Shown here: positions 16,829 to 26,057 of the stretch, piece by piece
Position numbering within the stretch: the first letter of the stretch is position 1
Layout: each line of letters opens with the position of its first letter
Program-made: the position numbers and the translations under genes
The notes under the pieces: generated by a model
Seen by the model: only the letters and a program-made list of their open reading frames with translations
Databases searched by the model: none
What the model was told of the DNA's origin: nothing
DNA from: Leptolinea sp964446955
Lineage (GTDB): Bacteria > Chloroflexota > Anaerolineae > Anaerolineales > Anaerolineaceae
Length of the DNA: 64,000 nucleotides
Assembly (NCBI GenBank): GCA_964446955.1
Contig: CAYUQJ010000003.1
Coordinates: forward strand, 1-64,000
Direction: 5' to 3'

Positions 16829-17224
16829 ATGGCAGCAACTTATTTTGAAGGTGTTGGTCGGCGGAAAGAAAGTACCGCGCGCGTGCGTATTATGAGCGGC
16901 GCCGGTGTTTTCACCGTAAATGAAAAACCCGCAGAATCCTACTTCACCCGTTATGGTGATTTGCAGGAAATTCTTGGACCGGTCACGGCAGCGAACATGA
17001 ATCGCAATAGTCTGGATATCACCGTGGTTGTAAATGGTGGTGGCGTTACCGGACAGACAGACGCAGCCAAACTTGGACTGGCACGCGCCCTGCAGAAAAT
17101 GGATCCTGAAACCAACCCTGCGCTGCGCAAAGCCGGTTACCTGACGCGCGATCCGCGAGTCAAGGAACGCAAGAAACCAGGCCTCAAACGCGCCCGCAAG
17201 GCCCCTACCTACACAAAACGTTAG
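16829..17224 (+). CDS. rpsI: 30S ribosomal protein S9
   Basis: A 131-residue S9. It has the GVGRRKESTARVRI motif near the N-terminus and the basic C-terminal tail KKPGLKRARKAPTYTKR, whose last arginine reaches the P-site tRNA in other bacteria; here the protein ends in KR. AAGGAGCACGG precedes the ATG. The gene is followed by a hairpin and then mazG. Confidence 0.96.
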   Translation: MAATYFEGVGRRKESTARVRIMSGAGVFTVNEKPAESYFTRYGDLQEILGPVTAANMNRNSLDITVVVNGGGVTGQTDAAKLGLARALQKMDPETNPALRKAGYLTRDPRVKERKKPGLKRARKAPTYTKR

Positions 17225-17267
17225 AATTGTTGGTGCGGATGTATTTCCGCTCCACAGTCTTTACAAC

Positions 17268-17303
17268 AGGTTTTCCGGAGCCATGTCTCACTCCGGAAGA
17301 CCT
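17268..17303 (+). terminator. Hairpin after rpsI, possible terminator
   Basis: Arms AGGTTTTCCGGAG (17268-17280) and CTCCGGAAGACCT (17291-17303) pair over 13 positions with one G-U, around a 10-base loop. The following bases are only weakly T-rich, so termination may be partial, or it may serve as a leader hairpin for mazG. It marks the likely end of the ribosomal block. Confidence 0.5.
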
Positions 17304-17324
17304 TGTTGCATTAACAGGTGAATT

Positions 17325-18446
17325 ATGGCGACCGATCTTATAAATGATATGCTTTCACAAATTTTCAACTCGTTACAAATTGAGCCTGACAAGCCACTTA
17401 CCATGATACCGGCAGCCTGTTTAATTAACGCTCATCATACATCAAACACACCCAATCAAGGATTGCTCGTGACCGGTATCAGCAACGAGGAAGAGCTTTC
17501 CAGCATTACCGATGTGCTTGTTAATACGTATCCTGCCGGGCAAAACGTTGTTCTGACCACACGCACAAAGGACGGCTCGATAACAACAGCGCACTTAAAA
17601 CTGGGTGAAGTGGTGAGAAGCAAATCCATCGGTGAAGGATGGACAGCGTATTTATTTGTTTCGCCATTGGATCCGCTTAATTCATTTGAAGAATTCCAGG
17701 AAATCATTGCCCACCTGCGCGCGCCTGAGGGCTGCCCGTGGGATCGTGAGCAGACCCACCTGAGTCTGCGCAACAATCTATTGGAAGAAGCCTATGAAAC
17801 GCTGGAAGCGATCGACAATATGGATACAGCCGCGATGCGGGAAGAATTTGGCGACCTGTTGCTGCAGATCGTCCTTCACGCGCAGATCGCAGCCGAATCA
17901 GGGGAATTTACCATGGAAGAGGTCATTGCCGGTATTGCCCGAAAATTGATCTACCGCCATCCGCATGTATTTGGCGAAACTGAAGTGGCGGGCGTAAAGA
18001 ATGTACTTCTCAACTGGGAAAAGTTAAAACAACAGGAACGCGCGGATAAAGGCACTCCTGAAAAAGGACTGCTTGATGGTGTGCCGTCTGGATTGCCTTC
18101 ACTCACTCAGGCTCAGGCTTTGCAAGATCGGGCTGGCCGGGTAGGTTTCGACTGGCCTTCCATCGAGCCGGTGTGGGAGAAAGTTGCTGAAGAGCTTGAT
18201 GAGGTAAAAAAGGCTGACACACCCGATGAAATTGAAAAAGAACTGGGTGATCTGTTGTTCGCGGTTGTAAACCTCTGTCGATGGTACAAGGTAGACTCGG
18301 AAAGTGCTTTGCGTGGTACAAATCAAAAATTCCGCCGGCGATTCAAACATATTGAAAAGAGTGCCCTTACCAGCGGGAAAGACTTGCATTCCATGTCATT
18401 AAATGAAATGGACATTTACTGGAATGAGGCTAAAGGGATGGAATAA
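17325..18446 (+). CDS. mazG: MazG nucleoside triphosphate pyrophosphohydrolase with N-terminal extension
   Basis: A 373-residue protein. Residues from about 113 onward are a full two-domain MazG, which hydrolyses NTPs/dNTPs to NMP and PPi. The first domain has CPWDREQTHLSLR, LLEEAYETLEA and EEFGDLLLQIV; the second has EELDEVKKA and ELGDLLFAVVN, the ExxE...ExxD metal sites. The first ~110 residues resemble only the later half of the tetrapyrrole methylase domain found in YabN-type fusions (for example LLVTGISNEEELSSITDVL), so that domain appears truncated. AACAGGTG precedes the ATG. Confidence 0.88.
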   Translation: MATDLINDMLSQIFNSLQIEPDKPLTMIPAACLINAHHTSNTPNQGLLVTGISNEEELSSITDVLVNTYPAGQNVVLTTRTKDGSITTAHLKLGEVVRSKSIGEGWTAYLFVSPLDPLNSFEEFQEIIAHLRAPEGCPWDREQTHLSLRNNLLEEAYETLEAIDNMDTAAMREEFGDLLLQIVLHAQIAAESGEFTMEEVIAGIARKLIYRHPHVFGETEVAGVKNVLLNWEKLKQQERADKGTPEKGLLDGVPSGLPSLTQAQALQDRAGRVGFDWPSIEPVWEKVAEELDEVKKADTPDEIEKELGDLLFAVVNLCRWYKVDSESALRGTNQKFRRRFKHIEKSALTSGKDLHSMSLNEMDIYWNEAKGME

Positions 18447-18449
18447 AAA

Positions 18450-18480
18450 TAAAGCAGTGAAAAAATCCATCACTGCTTTA
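18450..18480. terminator. Bidirectional terminator between mazG and the HAD gene
   Basis: TAAAGCAGTGA (18450-18460) and TCACTGCTTTA (18470-18480) form a perfect 11-pair stem with a 9-base loop. It is flanked by A-rich sequence on the left and T-rich sequence on the right, so it can work in both directions between two convergent genes. Confidence 0.85.
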
Positions 18481-18503
18481 TTTAATCGGAGTATTGATCC
18501 GAA

Positions 18504-19133
18504 TTAAAGGATGCCACGTGAAGAAAGCTCTGATCGCAGTTGATCCGTTGAATCGAACTTTATGGTCTGGAAACCTAGTTTTTGGGCTGCCAGAATATTC
18601 GGTTCATGGTCGTCGATAAACAGGCAATCGCCAGCCGGACGGCCAACGCGCTCCAAAAGATGTTCATAAATGTCGGCGTCAGGTTTTATCATCCCGATCT
18701 CACCGGAAATGACGATATCGTCAAACCAGTCGAAGAACGGATAATTTAACCGCACCTGATGAAACTTTTCCGCTGACCAGTTGCTCAATCCGTACAGGGG
18801 ATATCCTTTTTCTTTCAGGCAGCCCAGTAAATCCACTGAAGGTTGAATGCACCCGCGTACCGTCTTTTGATATTGTTCATCATACGCGCGGATTAATTGT
18901 GAGTACTGCGGAAATTGTTCAATCAGTAACGAAATACCTTCCGCGAATGACCGGCCGCGATCCTGCTCTGGATTCCAGGTTCGAAAATCGATCTCTTCCA
19001 GAAATCTTTCCACTGCACCCGGGTCGTTTCCCATCAGCTCATCAAACAAATAATGCGGACTCCAGTCCATCAACACACCGCCAAAGTCAAATACGAAAAC
19101 CGGAGAGCGCAATTTATTCTTACTTGTTGTCAC
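18504..19133 (-). CDS. HAD-superfamily hydrolase (subfamily IA)
   Basis: A 209-residue HAD phosphatase-like protein. Motif I is FDFGGV with nucleophile D16. The second acid of the classic DxD is glycine (DxG), as in YihX-like and epoxide-hydrolase-N-domain relatives. Motif II is in LYGLSNWS near residue 117, the motif III lysine is in GMIKPDADIY, and motif IV is FIDDHEPN. The substrate cannot be named. The GTG start follows a purine run AAGGCAGGTG. It converges with mazG across a shared terminator. Confidence 0.82.
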   Translation of the reverse strand: MTTSKNKLRSPVFVFDFGGVLMDWSPHYLFDELMGNDPGAVERFLEEIDFRTWNPEQDRGRSFAEGISLLIEQFPQYSQLIRAYDEQYQKTVRGCIQPSVDLLGCLKEKGYPLYGLSNWSAEKFHQVRLNYPFFDWFDDIVISGEIGMIKPDADIYEHLLERVGRPAGDCLFIDDHEPNILAAQKLGFQTIKFDSTDQLRSELSSRGIL

Positions 19134-19264
19134 GATAACACCTGCCTTATTGATAATGGTGCCCTGAATTTTAACCTACATCTGGCTGGTCTTAGTTTTT
19201 CCAGCCGCTGTTTGCTAGTAAATCGTACGTTCCAGTTTTCATAGTGAATTTACCGGGATTGTGG

Positions 19265-19270
19265 CTATAA
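19265..19270 (+). promoter_or_regulatory. Possible -10 box before the large membrane protein gene
   Basis: A perfect TATAAT lies about 30 bases before the ATG at 19299. The region 17 bases upstream has no clear -35 match. It is the first such motif upstream of the gene and lies in the intergenic space between divergent genes. Confidence 0.4.
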
Positions 19271-19298
19271 TGTACGGAAATACTTTTTGGGAACCGGT

Positions 19299-21338
19299 AT
19301 GAATCTCCTACGAAAAATCGCCCGTCACCCGGCTGCTTTTCCCAGCCTTCTTCTTTCTATAATGCTGGCTGCTTATGGCTATCAGATTAACCGTATGGGT
19401 TTTTACTGGGACGACTGGCCGATCGTATATCTCACCAGCTTAAAGGATTCCGGTCAACTTTGGGATTTTTATTCGTATGATCGGCCGATTTCCGCCTGGT
19501 TGTATGTCGTGTTAACACCTGTTCTTGGGTTACAACCGGTCGCCTGGCAGTTGTTCGCGATCGTGGCCCGATGGATCGGGTGCCTTGGTTTCAGACAAAT
19601 AATCCGGCAGCTCTGGCCTGCACGGGAGATGGAAGCGGGTTTTGCCGCGTTGTTGTTGGCGGTTTACCCCGGATTCACGCAGCAGCCCATCGCCATGACG
19701 TACAGTCTTTTCTGGGTGTTATACGCGCTTTTCATTTGGTCTCTGGTTGCCAGTATGGCGTCATTGAAGAACAAGAAGTACAAGACCGGGTTGATCATCT
19801 TTGCGGTTCTGGCTTCGTTGCTGGAAACACTTTCCATGGAATATGTCATCGGGCTTGAATTGCTGCGTCCGATCTTCTTTTTCCTGGTGTTCCTCCAATT
19901 GGGGGCGCATTGGCGAAGTGCCACAAAAAACGCGTTGATCCATTGGACCCCGTATTTTTTTGTTTTGTGTGTGTTTGTTTTCTATCGATTTATCTATTTC
20001 CCGCAAATCAATACCGATCCGGAGGCAAATGCTCCATTGTTGTTGCGCGAAATATTGGGCAACCCGGTTTCAGGAATACCGCACTTACTTCAGAATATGG
20101 CACAGGATATTTCCCACGCATTGCTCTATGTCTGGGGAAAACCGGTTCTACCGGCTGAAATAAACTTTACCCACACAACAACCCTTTTTGCGTATTTCGT
20201 GGGTATTTTGGCAGCAACGATCTCTGTGTGGTTGCTTGTGCCCTTATCCAGAAATGATCCCGATTTGAAAGACGATCAGCGTTTCTCAATTCAGTGTATC
20301 TTGTTGGGTTTTCTGGCATTGGTTATGGGTGGTCTGCCTGTATGGAGCACTAACCGGCAGATCATTGTGGGAATGTGGTCAGACCGGTTCTCTCTGGGAT
20401 TGATGTTCGGCGTAGTAATGCTGATACTCGGACTGGCGGGATGGTTTTCGCAGAAAACATCGCGTCGGGCAGTTTTTTTGTCAATATTTCTGGCTCTGGG
20501 TGTTGCTTTTCAGGTGCAGAATACAGCGAAATATAAACTTAACTGGGACGCGCAAAAAGATTATTTCAATCAATTCCTCTGGCGTATTCCTTCCATGAAA
20601 GAAGGGACGGCTGTGTTGGGTAATAAAGTCCCCTACGGACTATCAGCGGAATACTCGGCCGGTTTTGCGTTGAATACCATCTATTCGTCGTCCAATTTGC
20701 CGGATGGGACGGGAAAACTGCCTCTCTGGTTCTACAGTGCAATAACCGATCGGGGAGGCTCCATACCCGATTATGTACCGGAAATCCCACTCAAGTTCGA
20801 ATTACGACAGTTGAAATACGAAGGATCAACATCCAACGGAATCGCGGTTTATTACAAATACGGCGAATCCTGTCTGCGTGTGATGACGTCGGCTGATCAA
20901 AAATTTCCAAACCTGAATGACAATGAACGAGAATTGCTGGCTATCTCTCATCCTGACCGGATCATTATTGACGATGCGACTGCGACTTTACCGAAAAACC
21001 TGTTCGGGTCTGAATTGCCGCAAACATGGTGTTACTTTTTCCAAAAGGCGGATCTCGCCCGATCGCAGGCCCGCTGGGAAGATGTGATTGCTTTGTATGA
21101 TGAGGCGGAAAAGGCCGGATATGCGCCGAAAAACGGCACGGAATATGTTCCCCTGATACAAGCACTAGCGCATACTTCTTCCTGGGATGAAGCGTTTGAG
21201 CGAACACAGCAGGGATTGCAACTAACGGGCAGCGCAAAGGGATATTTCTGCAATGTCTGGGAAGAATTGCAAAATCTTAATGATGGAGATGACCCTGCAG
21301 AGCGAATACTGCGAGAAATGGATTGCGGAGAAAGTTGA
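19299..21338 (+). CDS. Large polytopic membrane protein, GT-C glycosyltransferase-like
   Basis: About 679 residues. Roughly the first 440 hold ten or more hydrophobic segments; the rest is soluble and partly helical. A YWDDW motif in the first outside loop recalls the acidic catalytic loop of GT-C enzymes (PMT, ArnT and GtrII types). This is a resemblance, not proof. The C-terminal region (near residues 570-670) has alternating helices that could be TPR-like. ATG 19299 was preferred; a TTG four codons earlier is possible. It is followed by the nuo cluster but not obviously linked to it. Confidence 0.6.
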   Translation: MNLLRKIARHPAAFPSLLLSIMLAAYGYQINRMGFYWDDWPIVYLTSLKDSGQLWDFYSYDRPISAWLYVVLTPVLGLQPVAWQLFAIVARWIGCLGFRQIIRQLWPAREMEAGFAALLLAVYPGFTQQPIAMTYSLFWVLYALFIWSLVASMASLKNKKYKTGLIIFAVLASLLETLSMEYVIGLELLRPIFFFLVFLQLGAHWRSATKNALIHWTPYFFVLCVFVFYRFIYFPQINTDPEANAPLLLREILGNPVSGIPHLLQNMAQDISHALLYVWGKPVLPAEINFTHTTTLFAYFVGILAATISVWLLVPLSRNDPDLKDDQRFSIQCILLGFLALVMGGLPVWSTNRQIIVGMWSDRFSLGLMFGVVMLILGLAGWFSQKTSRRAVFLSIFLALGVAFQVQNTAKYKLNWDAQKDYFNQFLWRIPSMKEGTAVLGNKVPYGLSAEYSAGFALNTIYSSSNLPDGTGKLPLWFYSAITDRGGSIPDYVPEIPLKFELRQLKYEGSTSNGIAVYYKYGESCLRVMTSADQKFPNLNDNERELLAISHPDRIIIDDATATLPKNLFGSELPQTWCYFFQKADLARSQARWEDVIALYDEAEKAGYAPKNGTEYVPLIQALAHTSSWDEAFERTQQGLQLTGSAKGYFCNVWEELQNLNDGDDPAERILREMDCGES

Positions 21339-21378
21339 TAAATATAGGCGGGTAACGTGACGCTTATTGTTTTATGTT

Positions 21379-21412
21379 AGAATAATTTAATAATTCCTGC
21401 GTAAATTATTCT
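21379..21412 (+). other. AT-rich hairpin before nuoA
   Basis: AGAATAATTT (21379-21388) and AAATTATTCT (21403-21412) make a perfect 10-pair stem with a 14-base loop. The left arm overlaps a possible -10 box (TAGAAT at 21378-21383). It could be a weak terminator of the upstream gene or an operator for the nuo promoter; there is no evidence to choose. Confidence 0.4.
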
Positions 21413-21435
21413 GAAAATGGGGTATTCCCTCTAAC

Positions 21436-21792
21436 ATGGTCAACGATTGGATCTACGTCGGTCTGTTTATTCTTATATCTCTCTTTCTGCCCACAGCCGC
21501 AATCTTGATCGCTGGTTTTTTGTCACCCAAAAAACCAAACAAATTAAAATCCACCGTATATGAATGCGGTATGGAAACCGTGGGTAATACGTGGGTCCAA
21601 TTTAAAGTTCAATATTACATTTACGCGCTTGTGTTCCTGGTATTTGACGTGGAAACTGTTTTTCTTTACCCGTGGGCATTGGCGTACGGGCAACTGACCC
21701 TTTTCGCTGTTCTTGAGGCAGTCCTTTTTCTGGTCATTTTGGCCGGTGGCTTGATTTATGTGTGGAAAAAAGGAGCCCTGCAATGGGTATGA
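21436..21792 (+). CDS. nuoA: NADH-quinone oxidoreductase subunit A
   Basis: A 118-residue membrane protein with three hydrophobic helices. The loop after TM1 has the family motif KSTVYECGMETVG, followed by FKVQYYIYALVFLVFDVETVFLYPWA, both diagnostic of NuoA. It lies at the proximal membrane arm near the quinone site. In most operons nuoB, C and D follow; here nuoH follows directly. Confidence 0.95.
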   Translation: MVNDWIYVGLFILISLFLPTAAILIAGFLSPKKPNKLKSTVYECGMETVGNTWVQFKVQYYIYALVFLVFDVETVFLYPWALAYGQLTLFAVLEAVLFLVILAGGLIYVWKKGALQWV

Positions 21793-21822
21793 CCTTATTG
21801 TTTCGGCAGATGGGGGTTTTAC

Positions 21823-23037
21823 GTGACTTTCTGGACTGACCCGATCGGTTTGATCGACGGCTGGTTATTTGGTTTGCTGACCGGATGGGGTCTTTCCGCG
21901 GAATTTGCGCGCATTTTGCTATATATCCTGGGTGGATTTGCCCTGGCGACCGGGGCGATGGTCTTTACCGTTTTTCTGATCTGGCTAGAACGCAAGCTCA
22001 TCGGCAGGTTCCAGGACCGGTTCGGACCCAACCGAGTTGGCCCATATGGCATATTCCAGACAATCGCGGATATGCTCAAAATTTTTACGAAAGAATTTAT
22101 TACTCCCGATGGCGCGGACCGCATTCCTTATAATCTGGCTCCTGTGCTGGCGGTAGCCGGCGTGCTGTTCGTCTATGCCGTTCTGCCGTTCGGTATCAAT
22201 TTTTTGGGGGTAAACCTGGATATGGGTGTGTTGTATGTGGTTGCCGCAGGGACGATCGGTGAACTCGGCATCATTCTGGCAGGATGGGGTTCAAATAACA
22301 AATACGCGTTGTTGGGGGCTTTCAGGGCTATCGGTCAGATGATCTCCTATGAAGTTCCCATGCTTCTAACCCTTCTCATACCGGTAATGCTATCGGGTTC
22401 GATGGGGTTGAACACCATTGTGAAGGCTCAGAATCCCTGGTTTATTCTGTACGCGCCACTGGCTGCCCTTATTTTTTTCATTTCCTTGATTGCGGAAAAC
22501 GCTCGTGCTCCATTTGATCTGGTCGAGGCCGATTCGGAACTGGTCGCCGGTTTCAATATTGAATATTCCGGTCTAAAGTTTGGAATGTTTTACGTGGCGG
22601 AATTTCTTCATGCCTTCACAAATTCCGTGCTTTTCGCTGTGTTATTTCTGGGAGGATGGCAGGGACCTGGGGCGGAGACTTATCCATGGCTGGGTTTGTT
22701 ATATACCATGTTGAAAACAACGGTTGTATTCTTCGCCATTCTCACGCTGCGGGCAGGTTTACCCCGGTTCCGTATCGATCAGGTGATGGACATCAACTGG
22801 AAGTTACTAACACCGCTTGCTATTTCTGTGCTGGCTGTTACCGCGGTGGTTGATAAATCTTTGATGCAAAGTTCCACCACCGGCCGGGTGCTAGGTCTGT
22901 TGGCAGCCAACCTGGTCTTGCTCCTGATAACATTGCGGTTCCTGCGAAGTTTTGCCCAGAAACGCCGCCGGCCGTTGGTAGTTTCCACCGCTTCATCTGT
23001 TTTGCCGGATCGTGTACCTGACGAGGTCATATCGTGA
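21823..23037 (+). CDS. nuoH: NADH-quinone oxidoreductase subunit H
   Basis: A 404-residue subunit, longer than the usual ~330-350 because of an extra hydrophobic helix and basic tail at the C-terminus. It contains ERKLIGRFQDRFGPNRVG near residue 54 and AENARAPFDLVEADSELVAGF near residue 227, which form part of the quinone channel and the first acidic residues of the proton path. The start is GTG. It overlaps nuoJ by four bases (GTGA). Confidence 0.95.
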   Translation: MTFWTDPIGLIDGWLFGLLTGWGLSAEFARILLYILGGFALATGAMVFTVFLIWLERKLIGRFQDRFGPNRVGPYGIFQTIADMLKIFTKEFITPDGADRIPYNLAPVLAVAGVLFVYAVLPFGINFLGVNLDMGVLYVVAAGTIGELGIILAGWGSNNKYALLGAFRAIGQMISYEVPMLLTLLIPVMLSGSMGLNTIVKAQNPWFILYAPLAALIFFISLIAENARAPFDLVEADSELVAGFNIEYSGLKFGMFYVAEFLHAFTNSVLFAVLFLGGWQGPGAETYPWLGLLYTMLKTTVVFFAILTLRAGLPRFRIDQVMDINWKLLTPLAISVLAVTAVVDKSLMQSSTTGRVLGLLAANLVLLLITLRFLRSFAQKRRRPLVVSTASSVLPDRVPDEVIS

Positions 23038-23552
23038 CAGCGGCACAGGTTGTTTTTCTGATCGCGGCAGGAATTACGCTTGTGTCAGCGTTGCTGGTAG
23101 TTACCCTGCGGCGCGTAATGCAATCTGCTCTGGCATTGATACTCGCGTTGATGGGTGTCTCTGTGATTTTTGCCGTGCTTGGCAGCGGCTTCTTTGCCGT
23201 CGCTCAGGTCATCGTCTATATTGGCGCCATTGCGATCCTGATCATTTTCACCGTCATGCTGACTCAACGGTCCATGGAAGCTGATGACAGCCAGTTGAAC
23301 CGAGGCGCAATACCGGCGGCGGTGGGGGTGATCATTCTGTTGACCGCTGCGTTATTTGCTCTTACAGCCTGGAATGGTTTTCAGACACTTCCAGTTGATG
23401 TACCGGCGGGAACCGGTGATATCGCTGAACTGGGTAAACAATTGACAGATCCGCAGGGATACGCGCTGCCTTTTGAAGCGGTCTCCGTGTTGCTGGTGGC
23501 CGCACTGGTGGGAGCTGTATATATCGCCCGCGATCAAAGAAAGGATGAGTGA
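23034..23552 (+). CDS. nuoJ: NADH-quinone oxidoreductase subunit J
   Basis: A 172-residue protein with five hydrophobic segments. The conserved TM3 stretch GFFAVAQVIVYIGAIAILIIFTVML marks NuoJ; the pi-bulge in this helix is linked to coupling in known structures. GTG start overlapping the end of nuoH. nuoK begins three bases after the stop, so translation is probably coupled. Confidence 0.94.
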   Translation: MTAAQVVFLIAAGITLVSALLVVTLRRVMQSALALILALMGVSVIFAVLGSGFFAVAQVIVYIGAIAILIIFTVMLTQRSMEADDSQLNRGAIPAAVGVIILLTAALFALTAWNGFQTLPVDVPAGTGDIAELGKQLTDPQGYALPFEAVSVLLVAALVGAVYIARDQRKDE

Positions 23553-23555
23553 CCA

Positions 23556-23864
23556 TTGATACCGCTCTCCTGGATATTGATCTTTTCGCTGGTATTGTTT
23601 CTCATTGGCCTATTTGGCGCGGTATCCCGCAAGAATTCCATTTCCATACTTATGGGGATCGAACTCATGCTAAATGCGGTAAATATCAATCTGCTCGCTT
23701 TCTGGCGTTACCTTCATTTCGCCCGTTTTGACGGGCTGGTATTCATGGCTGTGGTATTTGCCATCGCGGCAGCTGAAACAGCGGTTGGACTGGCGCTTAT
23801 TGTGTCTGCCTACCGGATTAAGCGGACCGTTGTGGCGGATGATTTCGACTCGATGAAAGGATAA
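23556..23864 (+). CDS. nuoK: NADH-quinone oxidoreductase subunit K
   Basis: A 102-residue, three-helix MrpC-like subunit. Both buried glutamates needed for proton transfer are present, in GIELMLNAVNINLLAF and in AIAAAETAVGLALI. The start is TTG preceded by AAAGGATGAG. It lies between nuoJ and nuoL, as usual. Confidence 0.94.
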   Translation: MIPLSWILIFSLVLFLIGLFGAVSRKNSISILMGIELMLNAVNINLLAFWRYLHFARFDGLVFMAVVFAIAAAETAVGLALIVSAYRIKRTVVADDFDSMKG

Positions 23865-23876
23865 GGCGACCTGTAT

Positions 23877-26057
23877 ATGGCTACCGAATTCCTCATCTGG
23901 CTGCTGCCGCTTCCTCCTCTATTGGCGTTCGCGCTGATCGTTCTGGGTGCCAATCGATCGCGTGGCACAAGCCACACACTTGCTGTTGCCGGAGTCGGTT
24001 TGTCTTTTGCAGGAAGCATGTATGTGTTCTGGCAGGCAATCCGTTCAGGCGATCTTGCCGCTTCCCCGTTTAATTCCACCATCAACTGGCTCCCTGTCGG
24101 GATAGATTGGTTCCGTGTGGGTGTGTTGATCGATCCATTGAGCGCGGTCACGTTGTTCTTTGTTGCCTGGACGATACTTTGCATCATGATCTACAGTATT
24201 GGTTACCAGAATTACGGGTCCCCGGTTGGTGTGCATGACAAGCCCGGATTACCGCCACATGGAGCAATGAACACCACAAACGAAGGCAAAGTCATCCACA
24301 TTCCTTCGATTGAACCGATGTATGCCCGTTTCTTTGCCCTGTTAAGTTTGTTCGCCTTTGCCATGTATGTGTTGGTCGTCAGCGACAATCTGCTGACCCT
24401 GTATATCGGCTGGGAGATTATGGGTTTGTGTTCTTATTTGCTCATCGGGTTCTGGTATGCCAAACCATCCGCCCGAGACGCGGCTTTTAAGGCTTTTCTG
24501 ACCACCCGGGTGGGCGATGTCTTCATGCTTCTCGGGTTGGCCTTGCTATACGCTTCCACTGGCTCGTTGAGTTATGGTGTGATTTTTCATCCGGATATGA
24601 TCGCGCGGCTTTCCGCATTTCCCACCGGGGTATTCGGTCTCTCGTTGGCCGGATTAAGCGGATTGTTTCTGTTTATTGGCACAATAGGGAAATCTGCCCA
24701 ATTCCCGCTGCACATCTGGCTGCCGGATGCCATGGAAGGACCGACCCCAGTCTCCGCGATGATCCATGCCGCGACGATGGTATCAGCCGGTGTTTACCTT
24801 GCTGCTCGTTCATTTCCGCTTGTCAGTGCTGGCTGGCATCCCGGTGACCCACTGACAACACCCATGTTCATCATGGCATTCATCGGAACATTCACGGCAT
24901 TCTTTGCCGCAACAATCGCGATAGCCCAGAATGACATAAAACGGGTTCTGGCTTATTCCACCATTTCTCAGCTTGGCTATATGATTGCAGCACTGGGAGT
25001 TGGTTCTTATGCTGCCGCTGTTTTTCATCTGGTAAATCACGCTTTCTTTAAGGCACTTTTATTTCTGGGGTCAGGGTCGGTCATTCACGGAATGGAAGCC
25101 GGCGCGTTGGCAGAGGAAGATCACCTTGATGTTCAGGATATGCTCAATATGGGCAGTCTGCGAAAGAAGATGCCAGCGACCTTCTGGACCTTTCTGCTGG
25201 GAGGGTTATCACTGGCCGGTTTCCCATTTGTAACGGCTGGTTTCTGGTCCAAGGATGAGATTCTATCCGGAGCATTTTCCGGCGGGAACTGGATCGTCTT
25301 TTCTACACTGGCGTTTTCCGCATTAATCACCGCGTTCTATACCGCCCGATTGATCACTCTTACTTTTCTGGGCGATGCACGCACAAAAGCGGCTTCCCAC
25401 GCGCATGAACCGGCAAAATCGATGATTTATCCGCTTGTTGTTCTGGCGGTATTTGCCGTCGCGGCTGGTTGGTTTGGCATCCCGGCTGGTTTCCCTGTTA
25501 TCGGGGGGCATGAGGCTGGATGGTTCCAGTCCTTTATGGCTGGTATGGTTCCGCTCAATGAGCATGGAATGGAGAGCCACTCTGTTGTTCCATTGATTAT
25601 TTCTCTGGTTGTATCACTGGGCGGTCTGTTCCTGGGATGGCGTGTCTATGCTGCGTACCGTTCCGGTCAGGCTGATCCTCTGGAAACGGCTCTGGGTCCG
25701 GTCCATTCGATGTTAAAGAACAAATATTACATCGATGAGCTGTATTCAGTGATTTTTATCAAACCGGCCATTTGGTTTGCGGAAAAATTCACATCGGTAT
25801 GGTTGGACGCGAAAACCATAGATGGTGTTTTGCACGGAGTGAGCCGATTGACTGCCTCACTTGGCGATCTTCTTCGAAACGGGTTTGATAAACCGGTGAT
25901 CAGTGACGGCGGTGATTCTCTGGGAAACAGGCTGATTGATCTTGGACAATGGTTACGCCGATTCCAGAGTGGGCGGGTGCAGCAATATTTGTTATTTACC
26001 GTTTGGATCATCCTCCTTTCAAGTTTTGTTGTTTTCTATCTGGCAGGGAGGGGTTAA
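23877..26057 (+). CDS. nuoL: NADH-quinone oxidoreductase subunit L
   Basis: A 726-residue antiporter-like subunit, about 110 residues longer than E. coli NuoL. The key TM7 lysine is present (K272, in GKSAQFPLHIWLPDAMEGPTPVSA), as is the acid in GWEIMGLCSYLLIGFW. There is an added loop near residues 110-145 before the third or fourth helix. The C-terminal part contains KYYIDELY and the region expected to form the lateral helix along the membrane arm, followed by a last transmembrane segment. Confidence 0.94.
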   Translation: MATEFLIWLLPLPPLLAFALIVLGANRSRGTSHTLAVAGVGLSFAGSMYVFWQAIRSGDLAASPFNSTINWLPVGIDWFRVGVLIDPLSAVTLFFVAWTILCIMIYSIGYQNYGSPVGVHDKPGLPPHGAMNTTNEGKVIHIPSIEPMYARFFALLSLFAFAMYVLVVSDNLLTLYIGWEIMGLCSYLLIGFWYAKPSARDAAFKAFLTTRVGDVFMLLGLALLYASTGSLSYGVIFHPDMIARLSAFPTGVFGLSLAGLSGLFLFIGTIGKSAQFPLHIWLPDAMEGPTPVSAMIHAATMVSAGVYLAARSFPLVSAGWHPGDPLTTPMFIMAFIGTFTAFFAATIAIAQNDIKRVLAYSTISQLGYMIAALGVGSYAAAVFHLVNHAFFKALLFLGSGSVIHGMEAGALAEEDHLDVQDMLNMGSLRKKMPATFWTFLLGGLSLAGFPFVTAGFWSKDEILSGAFSGGNWIVFSTLAFSALITAFYTARLITLTFLGDARTKAASHAHEPAKSMIYPLVVLAVFAVAAGWFGIPAGFPVIGGHEAGWFQSFMAGMVPLNEHGMESHSVVPLIISLVVSLGGLFLGWRVYAAYRSGQADPLETALGPVHSMLKNKYYIDELYSVIFIKPAIWFAEKFTSVWLDAKTIDGVLHGVSRLTASLGDLLRNGFDKPVISDGGDSLGNRLIDLGQWLRRFQSGRVQQYLLFTVWIILLSSFVVFYLAGRG

